Source: Aphrophora alni
Lineage: Eukaryota > Arthropoda > Insecta > Hemiptera > Aphrophoridae
DNA length: 64,000 nt
Reading direction: 5' to 3'
NCBI GenBank assembly: GCA_963513935.1
Contig: OY740768.1
Location: forward strand, 72,020,877-72,084,876
A program made the position numbers and the translations under genes. The notes under the pieces were generated by a model. It saw nothing but the letters and a program-made list of their open reading frames with translations. It did no database searches and was not told where the DNA came from. Below are positions 45,601-58,224 of this stretch, piece after piece (the first letter of the stretch is position 1; each line of letters starts with the position of its first letter).

Positions 45601-47800
45601 ATTAGCACAAAATTACAATATAAATTTGAAATGATTTAAGACACCCATAATATAATTATTTGTTTTTAATCTCATAAATTTCAGTTCTTAGTATAAACAA
45701 AGTTAGTTTCCATACTTTAAATGTAAATGCCAATTTAATTAGTAAAACGGTTGTATTTTCCTCCAATGTAAGTACAAATATTACGAGGGAGAGAGGTGTA
45801 ATTCTTAGAAATCATTGAGCTTACATGTGCAATATTTAATTAACAGTTTAATCGTACATTCATTTGTCCATATAATAAAACTAATACACAATGATTTATT
45901 TATTAATATGAATAAACTCCCGTTATCATTTTATAAATAATACATAAATGAGACAAAAAGTACTCTAAATATAAGAATTAGTGTACACTAAAAACCATTG
46001 ATTTAAGCCTAATTTATAGTAGGCGAATATGTTTGGTCCGAAAATATCATTGCAATTAGGAAGAGCCAAAGATAATATTTTGGATAAGAACGAATGTAAC
46101 AAAAAAATAATTGAAATAAAGCTATCAGATAATACTATCAATTGAACGATTGTAAAAATAAAATGATAATGGGTCTTGTCAATGGAATTTGAATTACAAA
46201 TTCCTCTAATTAATACTGCATAAATGTTTTCGGTTATATCTTGACAAGATCACACTCTTCATTTTTGGAAGATCGGTTGTTCACCCCCCGATAAACCGTT
46301 GGGTAACCACGCCATTGGCATACTACCACTTTTTAGTTAGTTGACCTGTGTAGATTTTCCTTTTAACCCATTCGCCTACCTATTTATCTAAGCCCTGCAG
46401 CTCCGGGGCATTCCTATTATTTTTGCCCTTTAAGCAGAATGTAACATAAATTATTATAAAGTAAGTTCTAGTGGTAAGGTTTTAATGAAATTTTTAACAT
46501 TTCTTTATAGGTATGTAAGCAACGTTTATCCGTCGGTTTTTTAAAAAACATTTTAAAATTTTAACTTTTTTTCTCTTATTATTATTGTTTTTTGTTTTTG
46601 TTTCTTTTCTTTTTTTTGCTTTATAACTCATATTTATGTGTAAATCCATTATGTTCTTTAAAATATATAAATATACCATTTTTAAAAATAAACTAATTAA
46701 AATAAGATTTCAAATTTAGTATTTTTGTTGCTTTGCAAAAATGTTTTATTGAAAGTTTTGGCGTCAAATAAAAGTCTCCTGAAACTGCGGGTAATTATTT
46801 ATTATGGGCCTAAAGTTTTTCCCATTATTTTTATTGTTTAGTTCTGTGACTTGCAGTTTTTGATCACTTATCTATAAAATGTTTGTTATTAAGGTGCTCA
46901 GACCTACATTTCTAGCTTTATTTATGGGTTCCTCTATAAGATGACTAGTTTTAGTTTTAGAAGAATATGTTGGTCTTTTTCACATTTCTCATGTTTACAC
47001 TCGACAACGAGCGTTCATTAATATTCGATAAACGTCACCACTTAATAATGATTTGATGCCAACTATCGAAACACATATCGTGTTTTAATTTCATATACAC
47101 AAATGACGGCAAATGTCTGACTTAACAGTAACAATAATAAGAACAATCCATCATTATCCAATATCTTTAAAACCAGAATGTATAATAAGATTGTATTGTG
47201 TCAGTGTGTGCCATGTCAAGTTTTGGGTTTGAAGAGGGAATTTATTCTTTATGAATATTATTTTATTTTATCATGGTGAGTTAGAAATAGTTTTGATGTT
47301 GTTATTAAATGACATATTTTAAAAAGAACAAATCAATTTTAGATCAAATAATTTTATTTTTAAACGCAGTGTTTCTTTAACTATAACTATTTATGATTCT
47401 GTAAACGTTTTATTTTGAAACTTAATTTACACTATGTTTTGATTTGTATTGTTGGGCTTAAGTAAAAGAGAAGGCATAGTGGTACTATCTTCCCTCCTTA
47501 ATATAAGAAACCATTTATTTTATCCAAACTTCTTTTGAATCATAGTTACAATACTCCCTCTTAACAGTTTTGCTAAATGATGTTTCTCATCATTTAAACA
47601 GTTTCTAAGCGTTTAAAACTAAAAAAATTGTACATAATAATTAACATGCCCACAGTAATCTCAGAACGAATTTAACAAATTTAAAGTTTGTTCTTACAAA
47701 TAAAGAAATTATAATGGGCTGATGTGGATATTTGTATACTCGAAATCAACATCTAACTAACATATGATTGGTTTATGGAATATCACACGCGTTTAATTAC
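45601..47800. other. AT-rich sequence, nothing recognised
   Basis: No gene was recognised. A GC-richer patch at about 46,260-46,430 (TTCACCCCCCGATAAACCG, GCCCTGCAGCTCCGGGG) has no open frame and may be an old element fragment. Confidence 0.55.
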
Positions 47801-47804
47801 TTTT

Positions 47805-47975
47805 TGTAGAGAATCAAAGAGTTGACAAAATAGAACTGCATTTGTAAGAAAAACGCGTTTCAACAACAATGTTGCCATCCTCAGTGCTTCATTGTTTTAA
47901 ATAAAATAATTAAACTGTTTGATAATTAAACGTTATTTTGTGAGAATTCGTGTTTTACTTATTATTGACTTTTTA
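47805..47975. mobile_element. MITE copy 3 (internally deleted)
   Basis: AAACGCGTTTCAACAACAAT, then GTTGCCATCCTCAGTG, is followed within 60 bases by GATAATTAAACGTTATTTTG and then TGAGAATTCGTGTT. These match the inner part of one arm and the outer part of the other arm of copies 1 and 2, so most of the palindrome is deleted. The outer left end is not recognisable. Confidence 0.7.
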
Positions 47976-49060
47976 TAATATTTTATTGTTTAAATGTGCT
48001 ATTTCTTTTATCTATGGCGACAATTGCATATTTAATACCATATAAACAAATTAAACTGCATTTAACAAACAGGAAAAATCTGTTTTCAAAATTTGGTTAA
48101 AGGAGCCGTGATGTTCCTTTCTATGCTAAAACCTAACGTTTATTTAAGTAAGTATTATTGATCTCATCAGACAAAACAGTAATAGAAACCGATATTTTCA
48201 GTGAACAAAATGTTATTATTAGTACACTTCCCGGTGGTGTTATTAAATTTGGTACAGTAATATAAAATGAAAAGATTTAGAAATGAAATTTAGGATAACG
48301 GAAATTTTTCACGACGAATAAAATTATTGCTGACATCTTTCATCACTGTAATGTGGTTTTAACTTATACGTTTCCATAAGTAGACTGAGTTGTGCTTTAT
48401 GCTATAAATGCATAAGAGAATCAGCCGTCATACTAGCCGTACATAAAGCCCTTCTTCCGCTTAGAGTTTGTCTTATTATGCATGCTCAGTACGTTTTCAT
48501 TCTTATATATTGTAAATTTACAATTATTTAATTGAAATGTATATTATAAATTCAACGAATTCTCATTTTCTATTTTCCTATTAACCAAGTCATTTTCCTA
48601 GTCAAAAAGTAGAAATTTTAATAAAATATCCAGAACCTATTTCAATGAAACGTTTATTAAATTACAACCACAATGTAATAACTCTACAGCATGATGATAG
48701 CCAAATATATGTCAATAAAAATTGTGAGTTTCATAGAGTTGGATTTTGAGCGTGGTGAAGGGGGGGGAAGTGTAGAGATAAATGCAGAAGGGTTTATTGT
48801 CTAATTTGTGCTTGTAATATGTTGAAATGTTTGTGACAATATAAGTATTTAGAAGTTATACTTGATAATAGGTTAATTAGTTTCCATATATAGCACACGT
48901 TAAATAAGGAATTAGAAAATTATTATTTACATAATGTTGTTCCCGGAACATATAAAAACAGTTTCTGATGTAATGTGATAGTATATCTTTGTGCTGAACT
49001 CTTTCTTCTGTCTTGAAACCATTCGGGGTTATTCAGAGCAATTACAAAAAAATTCTTTTA
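47976..49060. other. AT-rich sequence, nothing recognised
   Basis: A GGGGGGGG-type run lies at about 48,760. Nothing else was recognised. Confidence 0.6.
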
Positions 49061-49063
49061 TAT

Positions 49064-49552
49064 TATATCGTATCGTATTGTATTGTATCGTATCTTATCG
49101 TATCGTAGCGTATCGTATCGTATCGTATCGTATCATATATCATATCATATCATATCATATCATATCATATCATATCATATCATATCATATCATATCATAT
49201 CATATCATATCATATCATATCATATCATATCATATCATATCATATCATATCATATCATATCATATCATATCATATCATATCATATCATATCATATCATAT
49301 CATATCATATCATATCATATCATATCATATCATATCATATCATATCATATCATATCATATCATATATCATATCATATCATATCATATCATATCATATCAT
49401 ATCATATCATATCATATCATATCATATCATATCATATCATATCATATCATATCATATCATATCATATCATATCATATCATATCATATCATATCATATCAT
49501 ATCATATCATATCATATCATATAATATTATATTATATTATATTATATTATAT
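49064..49552. repeat. Pentanucleotide array, (TATCG)n to (TATCA)n to (TATTA)n
   Basis: About 490 bases of 5-base repeat. The first 70 bases are TATCG with TATTG and TATCT variants, the next roughly 390 bases are almost perfect TATCA, and the last 30 are TATTA. Two phase slips (ATATATC) occur, near 49,135 and 49,365. The open frames read through it (Ile-Ser-Tyr-His-Ile repeats in two frames) are by-products of a stop-free 5-base repeat, not a gene. Confidence 0.97.
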
Positions 49553-50790
49553 CAATTTTATTATCTTTGGTTACTTCAATCTTTGATTCTTACAGTTTTT
49601 TATTTGTATTAGTAATTTTAGTTCCATTGTTACCTTATTAATTACAATTTATGTATTCAGTTTTCATTTTTTCTTAGTTACTGTTTTATATTATTTATAA
49701 TTATTATGCGCAACACTTGTCCCTACTCACAGACCTGTAGTCTATGTGGAGACTAATTTCATTATTTTAATTTACTTATGTATATTATTTTATTAATATT
49801 GTGAACTAAATATTATTTGTTTGATTGAGTTATGTTTTACGATAAAATGGCTTATATAAGGCTAAAATGATTACTATGATTTCTAGAAACTCGCAAGCCG
49901 ATTTCCATGTACAGTACTCTGTTTCGAATGATTAGTCTGTAACCGCAGATATGACATACATTATTTATATATAAGGAGAACCTTCGTGGTCACAAATAAT
50001 GATATATTCTAAATTGTTTTTCTAAAATGTCATTATGATGTATATATGGTTTTAGGAGCATGGTCTTATATTCAAAGATAGTTTTTTTTTCCTAAGTTAC
50101 TCCAAGACTTTAGAAGCTTTTAAAATTCCATTTTTTACGAATGATAGAGTAAGGCGCTATAATCAATCAGTGAGCGTGTCACATGGTTAGTTATAAAGTG
50201 TGATTACCTAATTACATAATGGCAAAGATAAGTTAACTTTAAAAGAAAATAAAAATGAAGAAACGAACATGTAAACGAACTGGGGATGGCGGCTTTATCT
50301 TAAAAATCAATTTTTACAACGAAAATAAGTGCGTCTTGTTTGTTTGTGTTTGTTTAACCATTTACAAAGTTACTATTAAATATACAAATGAGCCTAAGCA
50401 ATGATTTGTACAATTCATTGCAGATATTCAGTAACCATGATTAGGCTTAAAGTAAGCCTATACATTTCTTGAGATCCTATTAGGCCTCGGGGACTCAACT
50501 CTTGTCTGATAAAAGGAAGGCTAACTGAGATTAGAAACTTTCAACAGCAATTTGTTTTCTGGTTAAAGTTTCCGAATGCCCGATCAAAGTAAACTTTTAT
50601 CTACCATAATAACTGCTTAGTATTATCTTGATTTACGTTTCTTAAAAAAAATTTAATAGATTTTTTTCTTGAGTACCTTGCTCACTGAAGTGAAACAAAA
50701 AATGATTTTGATCATTAAAATTTAGTGATTTAGAACCTATTTTTCCTTATTTAAGTTTAAGTTTTGGCAACTTATCGTTTATTTTTAACT
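49553..50790. other. AT-rich sequence, nothing recognised
   Basis: No gene or named element was recognised. Confidence 0.6.
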
Positions 50791-50799
50791 AAACTTTGT

Positions 50800-51900
50800 A
50801 TATATTATTATTGTTTGTAACCTAACTGGTCACATAGGTATAGGCTAGATTTTTAAAAATATTTCAATATGACAGGGAATATTATTACACGCTAAGTTTA
50901 GATTCCATAAACGATATTCAACTCAAACTCTAACATGAGTAACTTAATATGTTAATAGTTTAATAGCAAACACAAACAGTGTTTGGCTTAATTGTGAAAA
51001 TTATAATCAATAGTACGGAGCAGATAGTTGGGTTTTAGCCCGCTTAATGACACTATCCTTAGTGGCTGCGTTTTTACTACCGAACAACTTGCAAGCCATG
51101 ATCACCACTTTAAAAAGTATTATTTGTACTATGTGGGGCGAAATTTCCTATATCATTGCAATCATTGTGAACATTGAAAACAAAGTCATAAACTATTATA
51201 TACAATAATTTAATACAACACATGTACTAACTAATTAATTAATGTAATTGATTAACTAATTAATTTACATGTTAATTAGTGGTCTTATGAATAAATATCA
51301 CTGAAATTAATAGTCCTCAATATTGCATAATCCAGAAACATATTTCAAACCCGATGCAAAAATGAATATTCAACTTGATTGTCTAGTTTGAAACCATCTG
51401 TGAAAATTGTTTCTTTAATAATAATTTACCGTATCAGAATGAGGAGTTTTGTATTTTTAGTATCTAGATACTGAGAAATAAAAATCCTGCATTTATATAT
51501 TTGTTGATCTCCATCAAACATGAAGAGTGTTTAAATATTGCAAGCATCAGTTCCAAATTTCGGAAGATGAGCAGAGTTACGTACTATGCCAAAAAGGGCA
51601 GTATAGTGAACAAGTACTTTATAATGATCTTATAGAACGTCCTGTAGATCAGAACCACCGGCAACAAGTGGGATTTCAGGCAATTTATTACAGAGCACAA
51701 GCATCATATACAAAGCAGAATTTAGTTAATTATAAGGCCAAATATAAGAAGTGTGACTGTATAATCTATATGAAGTTGTGCGCAATAAAAATAAAACAAG
51801 GGTTACTAAAGACAATTCGTTTTTGCCACGAAAACTTATTTGCAGTTATTAATTTCAAAGTGAAGAGTTATATCAAATGATATAATCCAATCATTCACAT
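50800..51900 (+). repeat. Diverged ~1-kb duplication, left copy
   Basis: Matches 56,890-57,720 in the same orientation. Shared landmarks in order are: TTTAAAA(A/T)TATTT(C/T)AAT(A/C)TGACAGG, ATGAGTAACT, AACAGTGTTTGG, CGAACAACTTGCAA, AATTTCCTA, AACATATTTCAA(A/G)CC(C/T)GATG, TTTGAAACCAT, CTGAGAAATAAAAATCC, and CATCAGTTCCAAAT leading to GAAGATG(A/C)GCAGA(G/C)TTACGTA(C/T)TATGCCA. This copy has about 120 extra bases near 51,170-51,290. The open frame at 51,527-51,880 (117 codons) lies at the 3' end; the homologous frame in the other copy diverges by frameshift after about 40 codons, so I do not call a gene. Family unknown. Confidence 0.8.
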
Positions 51901-53185
51901 TTTTTAAATTATCCACAAATAGGAAACGCCTGGTAAGGTCTATACATTAGAGGTAATGAGAATGATGATCGTAACAAGTAGTCACAAAAGCTCACAAAAA
52001 TTAGGAAAAACAGCGATTTAACAATGTCGCTCCAAGTCGTACTCTAAAATATCTGTTTTAAAGAAACTTTTTAATTAACAATATAAATTATACCATAACT
52101 ACTACAAGTCATTATCGTATTTATCAATCTTCGTCGAATTATAACGAAAGTTTTCTACCGAAAAACCACTGCTAGCTTAATCTGAAACAAAAGCTAAATA
52201 CAAATTTTGAATGCCAAATACCATTATAAACTACTGGATCAAAAAATGATTGATATTTTCTTAAATTAATTTGTGGTTTATAAAATATCTACAATACCAG
52301 ACAAAAAGTCATGTGTACCCAATTATAAAGAATATTGTAAAAACGATAAGGAAGTTTGTAACTACCTGGATCATTTTTATGTATGTAGACCGTGCGATCA
52401 TAATTTACCAAGACTTCTCCATTTATTAGTTAATTACAGGGGAAATAAATCTTAAGGTTCTTCATCAGGAGGGAGAGTAAAATATGTATTTTTGTCATAG
52501 TCAATTAGATAAATAAAGAAGAATAATCTTTAACCGGGTTGAACACAAAATGCAAATTTCAACAAAGATAATTTACAGTTTGTAAAGTTTTCACCATTTA
52601 AAAGGTAAGAAGGTTGGTTTTGATATAAATATTGTATTTCAGATTTAGGTTGTTATCTGTTAACGTTTTGATTATATTAAACCTTTCAACTACGACTATT
52701 TACAAATATTTGCACACAATTTACATGTTTAGGCATTATACAATATGTTAAACTAGTTGAACGTGTTATATTTAGTTTTCTGAGTAAAACTCACAAGAGA
52801 GTTAAGTTAACGTGTTTATCTACAATAAGACGCAAGCAACCGAGAAACAGATGTTTAGGGAAATTACTGGAAAATAAGCTGTGCACAAACAAGCTCGCTT
52901 ACATCCCAAACACAAAACCAAAGCCTAAACAAGCTAAATTTTGTCGCTACATTCAGAATATTTCGAGCGGTAAGTGTGTATAACAAACATGGTATATTGG
53001 TTACGGTTACAAATTTTAAATTTTCACATAAATCACATCAATTCAAAACCACATTGGTTTGTATCGTTTGGATTGAATTAGACGTACGTTAACGGTCTTG
53101 TATAAAGTCGATGCTTCATTTACAACTGTTTTTTAGTAAATTCCCGACTGGTATAGTTGTGTAGAAACGAATTAATACGTTGAGT
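51901..53185. other. AT-rich sequence with one Cys-rich open frame
   Basis: Apart from the exon-like frame listed separately at 52,301-52,455, nothing was recognised. Confidence 0.55.
52301..52455 (+). other. Small cysteine-rich exon-like open frame
   Basis: The frame has no ATG start; it opens after a TAA at 52,267. A possible 3' splice site (CTACAATACCAG) ends at 52,300. From there the frame encodes KSCVPNYKEYC, then KEVC and FYVCRPC, giving five cysteines within about 30 residues, and it stops at 52,455. Close cysteine spacing of this kind is seen in secreted disulfide-rich peptides and in extracellular domains, but I recognise no family. The acceptor has only a modest pyrimidine tract and no upstream signal-peptide exon was found. 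It may be chance. Confidence 0.25.
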
Positions 53186-53187
53186 CA

Positions 53188-54062
53188 TTGAGGACTACAT
53201 GATAACACGATTTTATTACAATTGATAGAGTCTTATTTGAGGAAATCAACATTTATTGGGGAAGAGGCTAAATATGCCACATACAAGTTTTTAATGTGGG
53301 GGGGGCTAAAATATATCACATACTCAATTTAATCAAAGTTCATAAACCCGTTGGAGCTGTTGAGGACTACATGACCAGCCAGACAGACAATATTACTTTT
53401 TTTCCTTCGTTTATATTATCACAAGAACCCTATATATTTACCAGTTTTCAATTAACGGAGCTGCTAAATATGACATGTACCAAATTGATAAAAGTTCATT
53501 TACCGTTTGGAGCTGTTGAGGACTACATGATCAGCCAGAGAGACAAAATTTTTTCCCCCTTCGTTTATATTATCACAAGAACCCTATATATTTACCAGTT
53601 TTTAATTAAGGGAGCTGCTAAATATGACATGTACCAAATTGATAAAAGTTCATTTACCGTTTGGAGCTGTTGAGGACTACATGATCAGCCAGAGAGACAA
53701 AATTTTTTCCCCCTTCGTTTATATTATCACAAGAACCCTATATATTTACCAGTTTTTAATTAAGGGAGCTGCTAAATATGACATGTACCAAATTGATAAA
53801 AGTTCATTTACCGTTTGGAGCTGTTGAGGACTACATGATCAGCCAGAGAGACAAAATTTTTTCCCCCTTCGTTTATATTATCACAAGAACCCTATATATT
53901 TACCAGTTTTTAATTAAGGGAGCTGCTAAATATGACATGTACCAAATTGATAAAAGTTCATTTACCGTTTGGAGCTGTTGAGGACTACATGATCAGCCAG
54001 AGAGACAAAATTTTTTCCCCCTTCGTTTATATTATCACAAGAACCCTATATATTTACCAGTA
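53188..54062. repeat. Satellite-like tandem array, 154-bp unit
   Basis: TGAGGACTACATGA recurs at about 53,188, 53,361, 53,517, 53,671, 53,825 and 53,979. The last four spacings are 156, 154, 154 and 154 bases. Units from 53,517 on look essentially identical (GGAGCTGCTAAATATGACAT, then AGCCAGAGAGACAAAATTTT, then CCTATATATTTACCAGTTTT), while the first unit(s) are diverged and of irregular length. The array is homogenised inside and decayed at its left edge, and it ends abruptly at TATATATAGG on the right. The period is not divisible by three, so the repeated 67-codon frames are by-products. Confidence 0.97.
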
Positions 54063-56700
54063 TATATAGGAGTGATAATAATCAATAAAAAAGATAGTTG
54101 TGAAATATAGGTCACGCAAATGAAGCTCTAAGGGAACTAAACAGTTTATAGTGGACTACAAACATATCAAAAATATTTTTTTAATTGAATGTGTATGACC
54201 TTCGACGAAAGAATTGGCATATCCGTGTCTGAACTGTGGAATAATAATCGAAAAGTCAAAAATTTGAACTATTTTTATAGTGGCGTTGAGAGCGCGAAAT
54301 CAGGAACCACAAGAACGGACGAGCTAATACGAGAGGCTGACACAACCTTAGGTTAGCGCATGGATTAATATATTTATACGATTTACAATAATGACCGAAT
54401 GTACTTGGTAGAACTCCATGTTCAATTAAACACAATATTTAATAAAATTGTACAATTTATTGAATCTTGCCAACCATGGTTTCGCCATTTACAGCATTTA
54501 CGAGGCATCTAAACACAGAATTTTATTAATTATTGAGTTTGTGTTGCAATAACTATATTGATGAAGCACATTTATTTGACTATAGAGACAACAAACAGAT
54601 CTACATCATTCAAAACATTTTGTTTTACTTAGAAAAGAAAACTCAATACGATTTTTTAATCTAAAATGAAATATAAATGCTGCAGTAAAAGGATTTACAA
54701 AGATTTAGCTGCTTATATGGCTTTTAATGTCCAATATGTGGTTTTCTTTCAAAATATTATTACTAATTTCGGTAGAAACAATATACTCGTAGAACTCCAG
54801 TATAAATTAAAAATTGTATATACCTATATACCTTCCGTAAATATTCTTTTTTTTAACCGTGCATTTTTCATTTATAATTATGTCATATGTAATGAAAATA
54901 TCATTCCATAGTATGAAATTTAAAAAGTGTCTAACGTATTTAAGTTATTGATTATAAATAGCAATGTATTATATAGTAAACGTTTGTTTCAAAAAATATT
55001 AGTCCATGAATATAAACTAACAGAAGCTAAGATTATAGTGTGTTCAGGACACATTTCCCTATAATGGCTTGAAAAGGATATTCTGATAGAAGAGAAATAA
55101 TGTTCTTGTCACGCAAAACCTACAGGAGTCATGAACCTATTTTCCTAATCCCAACTGAAATATTTCTGTCTTTGGATGAAAGGTCAGCACAATTTATTCT
55201 TGATGGTTCTCAGGAAAGTTTTATTCCTTGAATTATTTTGGTACCGTGTTATAATTTATCTGAAAAGGAGGTAAATTTTTTGTATAATTAGACCATGTGG
55301 TATATTTAAGCAACTTTGTAATTTTAAAAAAATGATTATTATTCAAAAAAAAATTTTTTACGCGTAGTTGTTTTACTTTCTAATTACGTGTTTAAGTATA
55401 GTAGAGCCTCTTTACCTCTGCGAGTAATGAGAACTTATAATATTCTTCTTTTTTGTGAGGTTTTATTTCAACTTGTTAAAATCGTACTCTTTCTAAAATA
55501 AACATAAAACTCCCTTACAACTACGTCGTTCTAACAAAAGACAGAAATTTTTATCATTTACATGACAATGAATTATTTATTATTTATGACATTTTGTTAA
55601 TGTTCGATTATTGTGAATTAAATTAAAGAACGAAAGGATCAATGATGTTATCGGGCAGTATTTCAAGAATTATGTGGATTTTTTACTCTCATGTAAATAC
55701 TAATATTACATATTTCAACGGTTAATAACGGAGTAACGGTTAATCTAACTCGCACAGTTAAAGCGATTCTACTATAAAATATATAATGATATTAAAGTAA
55801 CTACACAGCATCTTCAATGATTTTGGTTCTCGACAAATCCTATCTAGTAACATATCTACGTCATTTTAAGGAAGATAAATGTTTTTATCCTTGTATGTTT
55901 GTTATGCCTGTTTCTTTGTTTTTACACAAAATTTCAAAATTAGCCAGATTGGTTAATTTTAAAATGTTTGATGTAGGTCCAATGGGATACTTTTATTCTT
56001 GTTAAATAGTTTAAGGAATAAAAGGAAAGACTGATTGTCAGTCACTATCTGAAGAACGAGTGGTCAAAATGGTAAGTATAAGAGGAAAATTAGAATTAGT
56101 TCCAAATTTACAAAATGTATGTTAATGGACCAATCTTTAAGTAACATTTTTTATTAATTTATTTTATAGTGCAGTTTTAGAATTTAATATCGATTTGTAA
56201 CTAAGATAATCCTTATATCATTTAATTTTAGTTTTTTTCATCTACCTCTAAAAATGAAAAAACACCTCAAAATTACCAATCGACCTTTACAATGTGGTTC
56301 AACAAAACACTTTTTTTTTAACTCATATACTCAACGTAAACTGAAGATTAGAGTTAATCTATATTTATAGAGACTACCCTTCACTGCACAATTCTGATCT
56401 TTAAAATTGTTGTTTGAAACAAGGAAAATTAGCTAAAAGCTTTATTAAATATGTAAAAGACGAATCCCAGACAATGCAATTTAGCGACGCGACGGTAAGA
56501 ACACGCTGAGACGAGTTTAGATCTAGAACGGATGTAAAAAAAACTATAATCACAGTTTATAACCAACTAATACCTATCCAATACAAGCACGTTACTATAA
56601 TTAGTAGACTAATTCGATCTACAATAGTGAAGTTATTTTTTTATGCTTCCTGTTTTGTTTATGTTCCTTCCTTAAACCATTAACTGCCCTATTTAGCACT
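54063..56700. other. AT-rich sequence, nothing recognised
   Basis: A GC-richer 90-base patch at about 54,275-54,365 has no open frame of note. The frames at 54,666-54,911 and 55,817-56,005 show no known domain. Confidence 0.55.
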
Positions 56701-56711
56701 ATAACCAAGAC

Positions 56712-56745
56712 CAGGGGTTCTCAAACTGTGATACGCAGGACTTTT
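56712..56745 (+). mobile_element. hAT-type terminal repeat remnant
   Basis: CAGGGGTTCTCAAACTGTGA, then TACGC, is close to the CAGGGGTTCTCAAACT... and ...CTGTGGTACGC starts of hAT-family elements. No transposase remnant and no opposite terminal repeat follows before the duplicated segment at 56,890, so it is an isolated end or a much-deleted copy. Confidence 0.55.
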
Positions 56746-56889
56746 TCATGTGACTGGCAGAAGAAAAGTTAATTAAATAAACTTATACATATTTAATTTT
56801 TTAACCTCAATTTGTCACAGTTATTTTTTTATCCCTATTCTGTTTTAATGTTATAATGAATAATGTTAATAATAATAATTGAACAAATA

Positions 56890-57720
56890 TATATTACACG
56901 TTTGTTGTTATTTTTAGATTGGCGAGATTCTGTGCTTAAATTTAATTCTGTGCATTATGCTGTTTTTAAAATATTTTAATCTGACAGGAGAATATTTGTA
57001 TATAATAAGTTGTGATTCCATGAAAGTGATTCTCAACTAACTCTTGACATATGAGTAACTAAATCTAATGGCAAATGCAAGCAGTGTTTTGATGGTGTAA
57101 AAAGTATAATTAAATATAGGAACAGATAGATGGTTTTTAGGCCCCATATCGATCTTTGCTTTGACTTCCGAACAACTTGCAATCATACACCACAATCACC
57201 ACAATCAAAATGTTTTCTGTGTATTATAAGAGGGTAATTTCCTACTTCACTGTAATAATATCAATGAAACTAATAACCATCGATAGAGCATAATCACAAA
57301 CATATTTCAAGCCTGATGAAAAAATGCTCAGACAACTTAATTGTTTGAAACCATGTGTGGAAATATTTCTCCAGATCGGTAAATACTACTAATTAACATA
57401 AACTTCTGACAGTATCAGCTTGAGGAGTTCTGTGCTTTAAGTATCTATACACTGAGAAATCAAAATCCCCATTTAAATATTTATTGATTCTCATCAAAAC
57501 ATGAAAAGTACTGAATTATTTGAAGCATCTGTTCCAAATATCTGAAGATGCGCAGACTTACGTATTATGCCATTATGTCAGGCAGTATAATGTTCAAGTA
57601 TTTCATAATGATCTTAAAGAATGTCTTGTAAAACCACTCCCAACTGGTAGAACTTCAATAATATTTTTACAAATCACAAGCATTGTATTCAAGGTAATCT
57701 CTAGTCATATAAGGCCCAAT
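56890..57720 (+). repeat. Diverged ~1-kb duplication, right copy
   Basis: Partner of 50,800-51,900, lying about 6 kb downstream in the same orientation, without the extra 120-base segment. The matching end is ATGAAAAGT...GAAGCATCTGTTCCAAATAT. The open frame at 57,520-57,849 shares its first 40 residues' worth of DNA with the left copy but is otherwise different. The 154-bp array lies between the two copies. Confidence 0.8.
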
Positions 57721-57990
57721 ATAAGGAGTATTAGCGAAAACCTAATTCCAGTATATCTTTATCAATTTCAATTTAATTTGTTCATTATGCTCTATTTAGA
57801 ACCTATTATTATGCTTCTTTCAAAATGCATTTGTAAGATTTTTTTTTAAATAAAATAATTAAGTGCAGATTATTGTGATACATCGATGAAATACAAACAT
57901 AATAATCTCATTTTGACATAATTATATATCCTTAAACGCTCTTTTTATTTAATCTACTTTGTTTGAATACTCTGGATTGTTTATTTACAT

Positions 57991-58218
<228 letters not shown>

Positions 58219-58224
58219 TACCTA

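Noticed and set aside
48991..49586. Two open frames of 167-177 codons coding Ile-Ser-Tyr-His repeats
   Set aside because: They are produced by a stop-free 5-base repeat and exist in more than one frame; no non-repeat coding sequence of note is attached.
51527..51880. 117-codon open frame as a real gene
   Set aside because: The homologous frame in the duplicate at 57.5 kb is broken, there is no recognisable domain, and codon use is not distinct from the surroundings; kept only as part of the duplicated segment.
53296..53981. Repeated identical 67-codon open frames
   Set aside because: They recur because of the 154-bp tandem array; the period is not a multiple of three and each frame runs into a stop in the next unit.
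53188..54062. CRISPR-like array
   Set aside because: Units are contiguous tandem repeats without unique spacers, and the window is eukaryotic.
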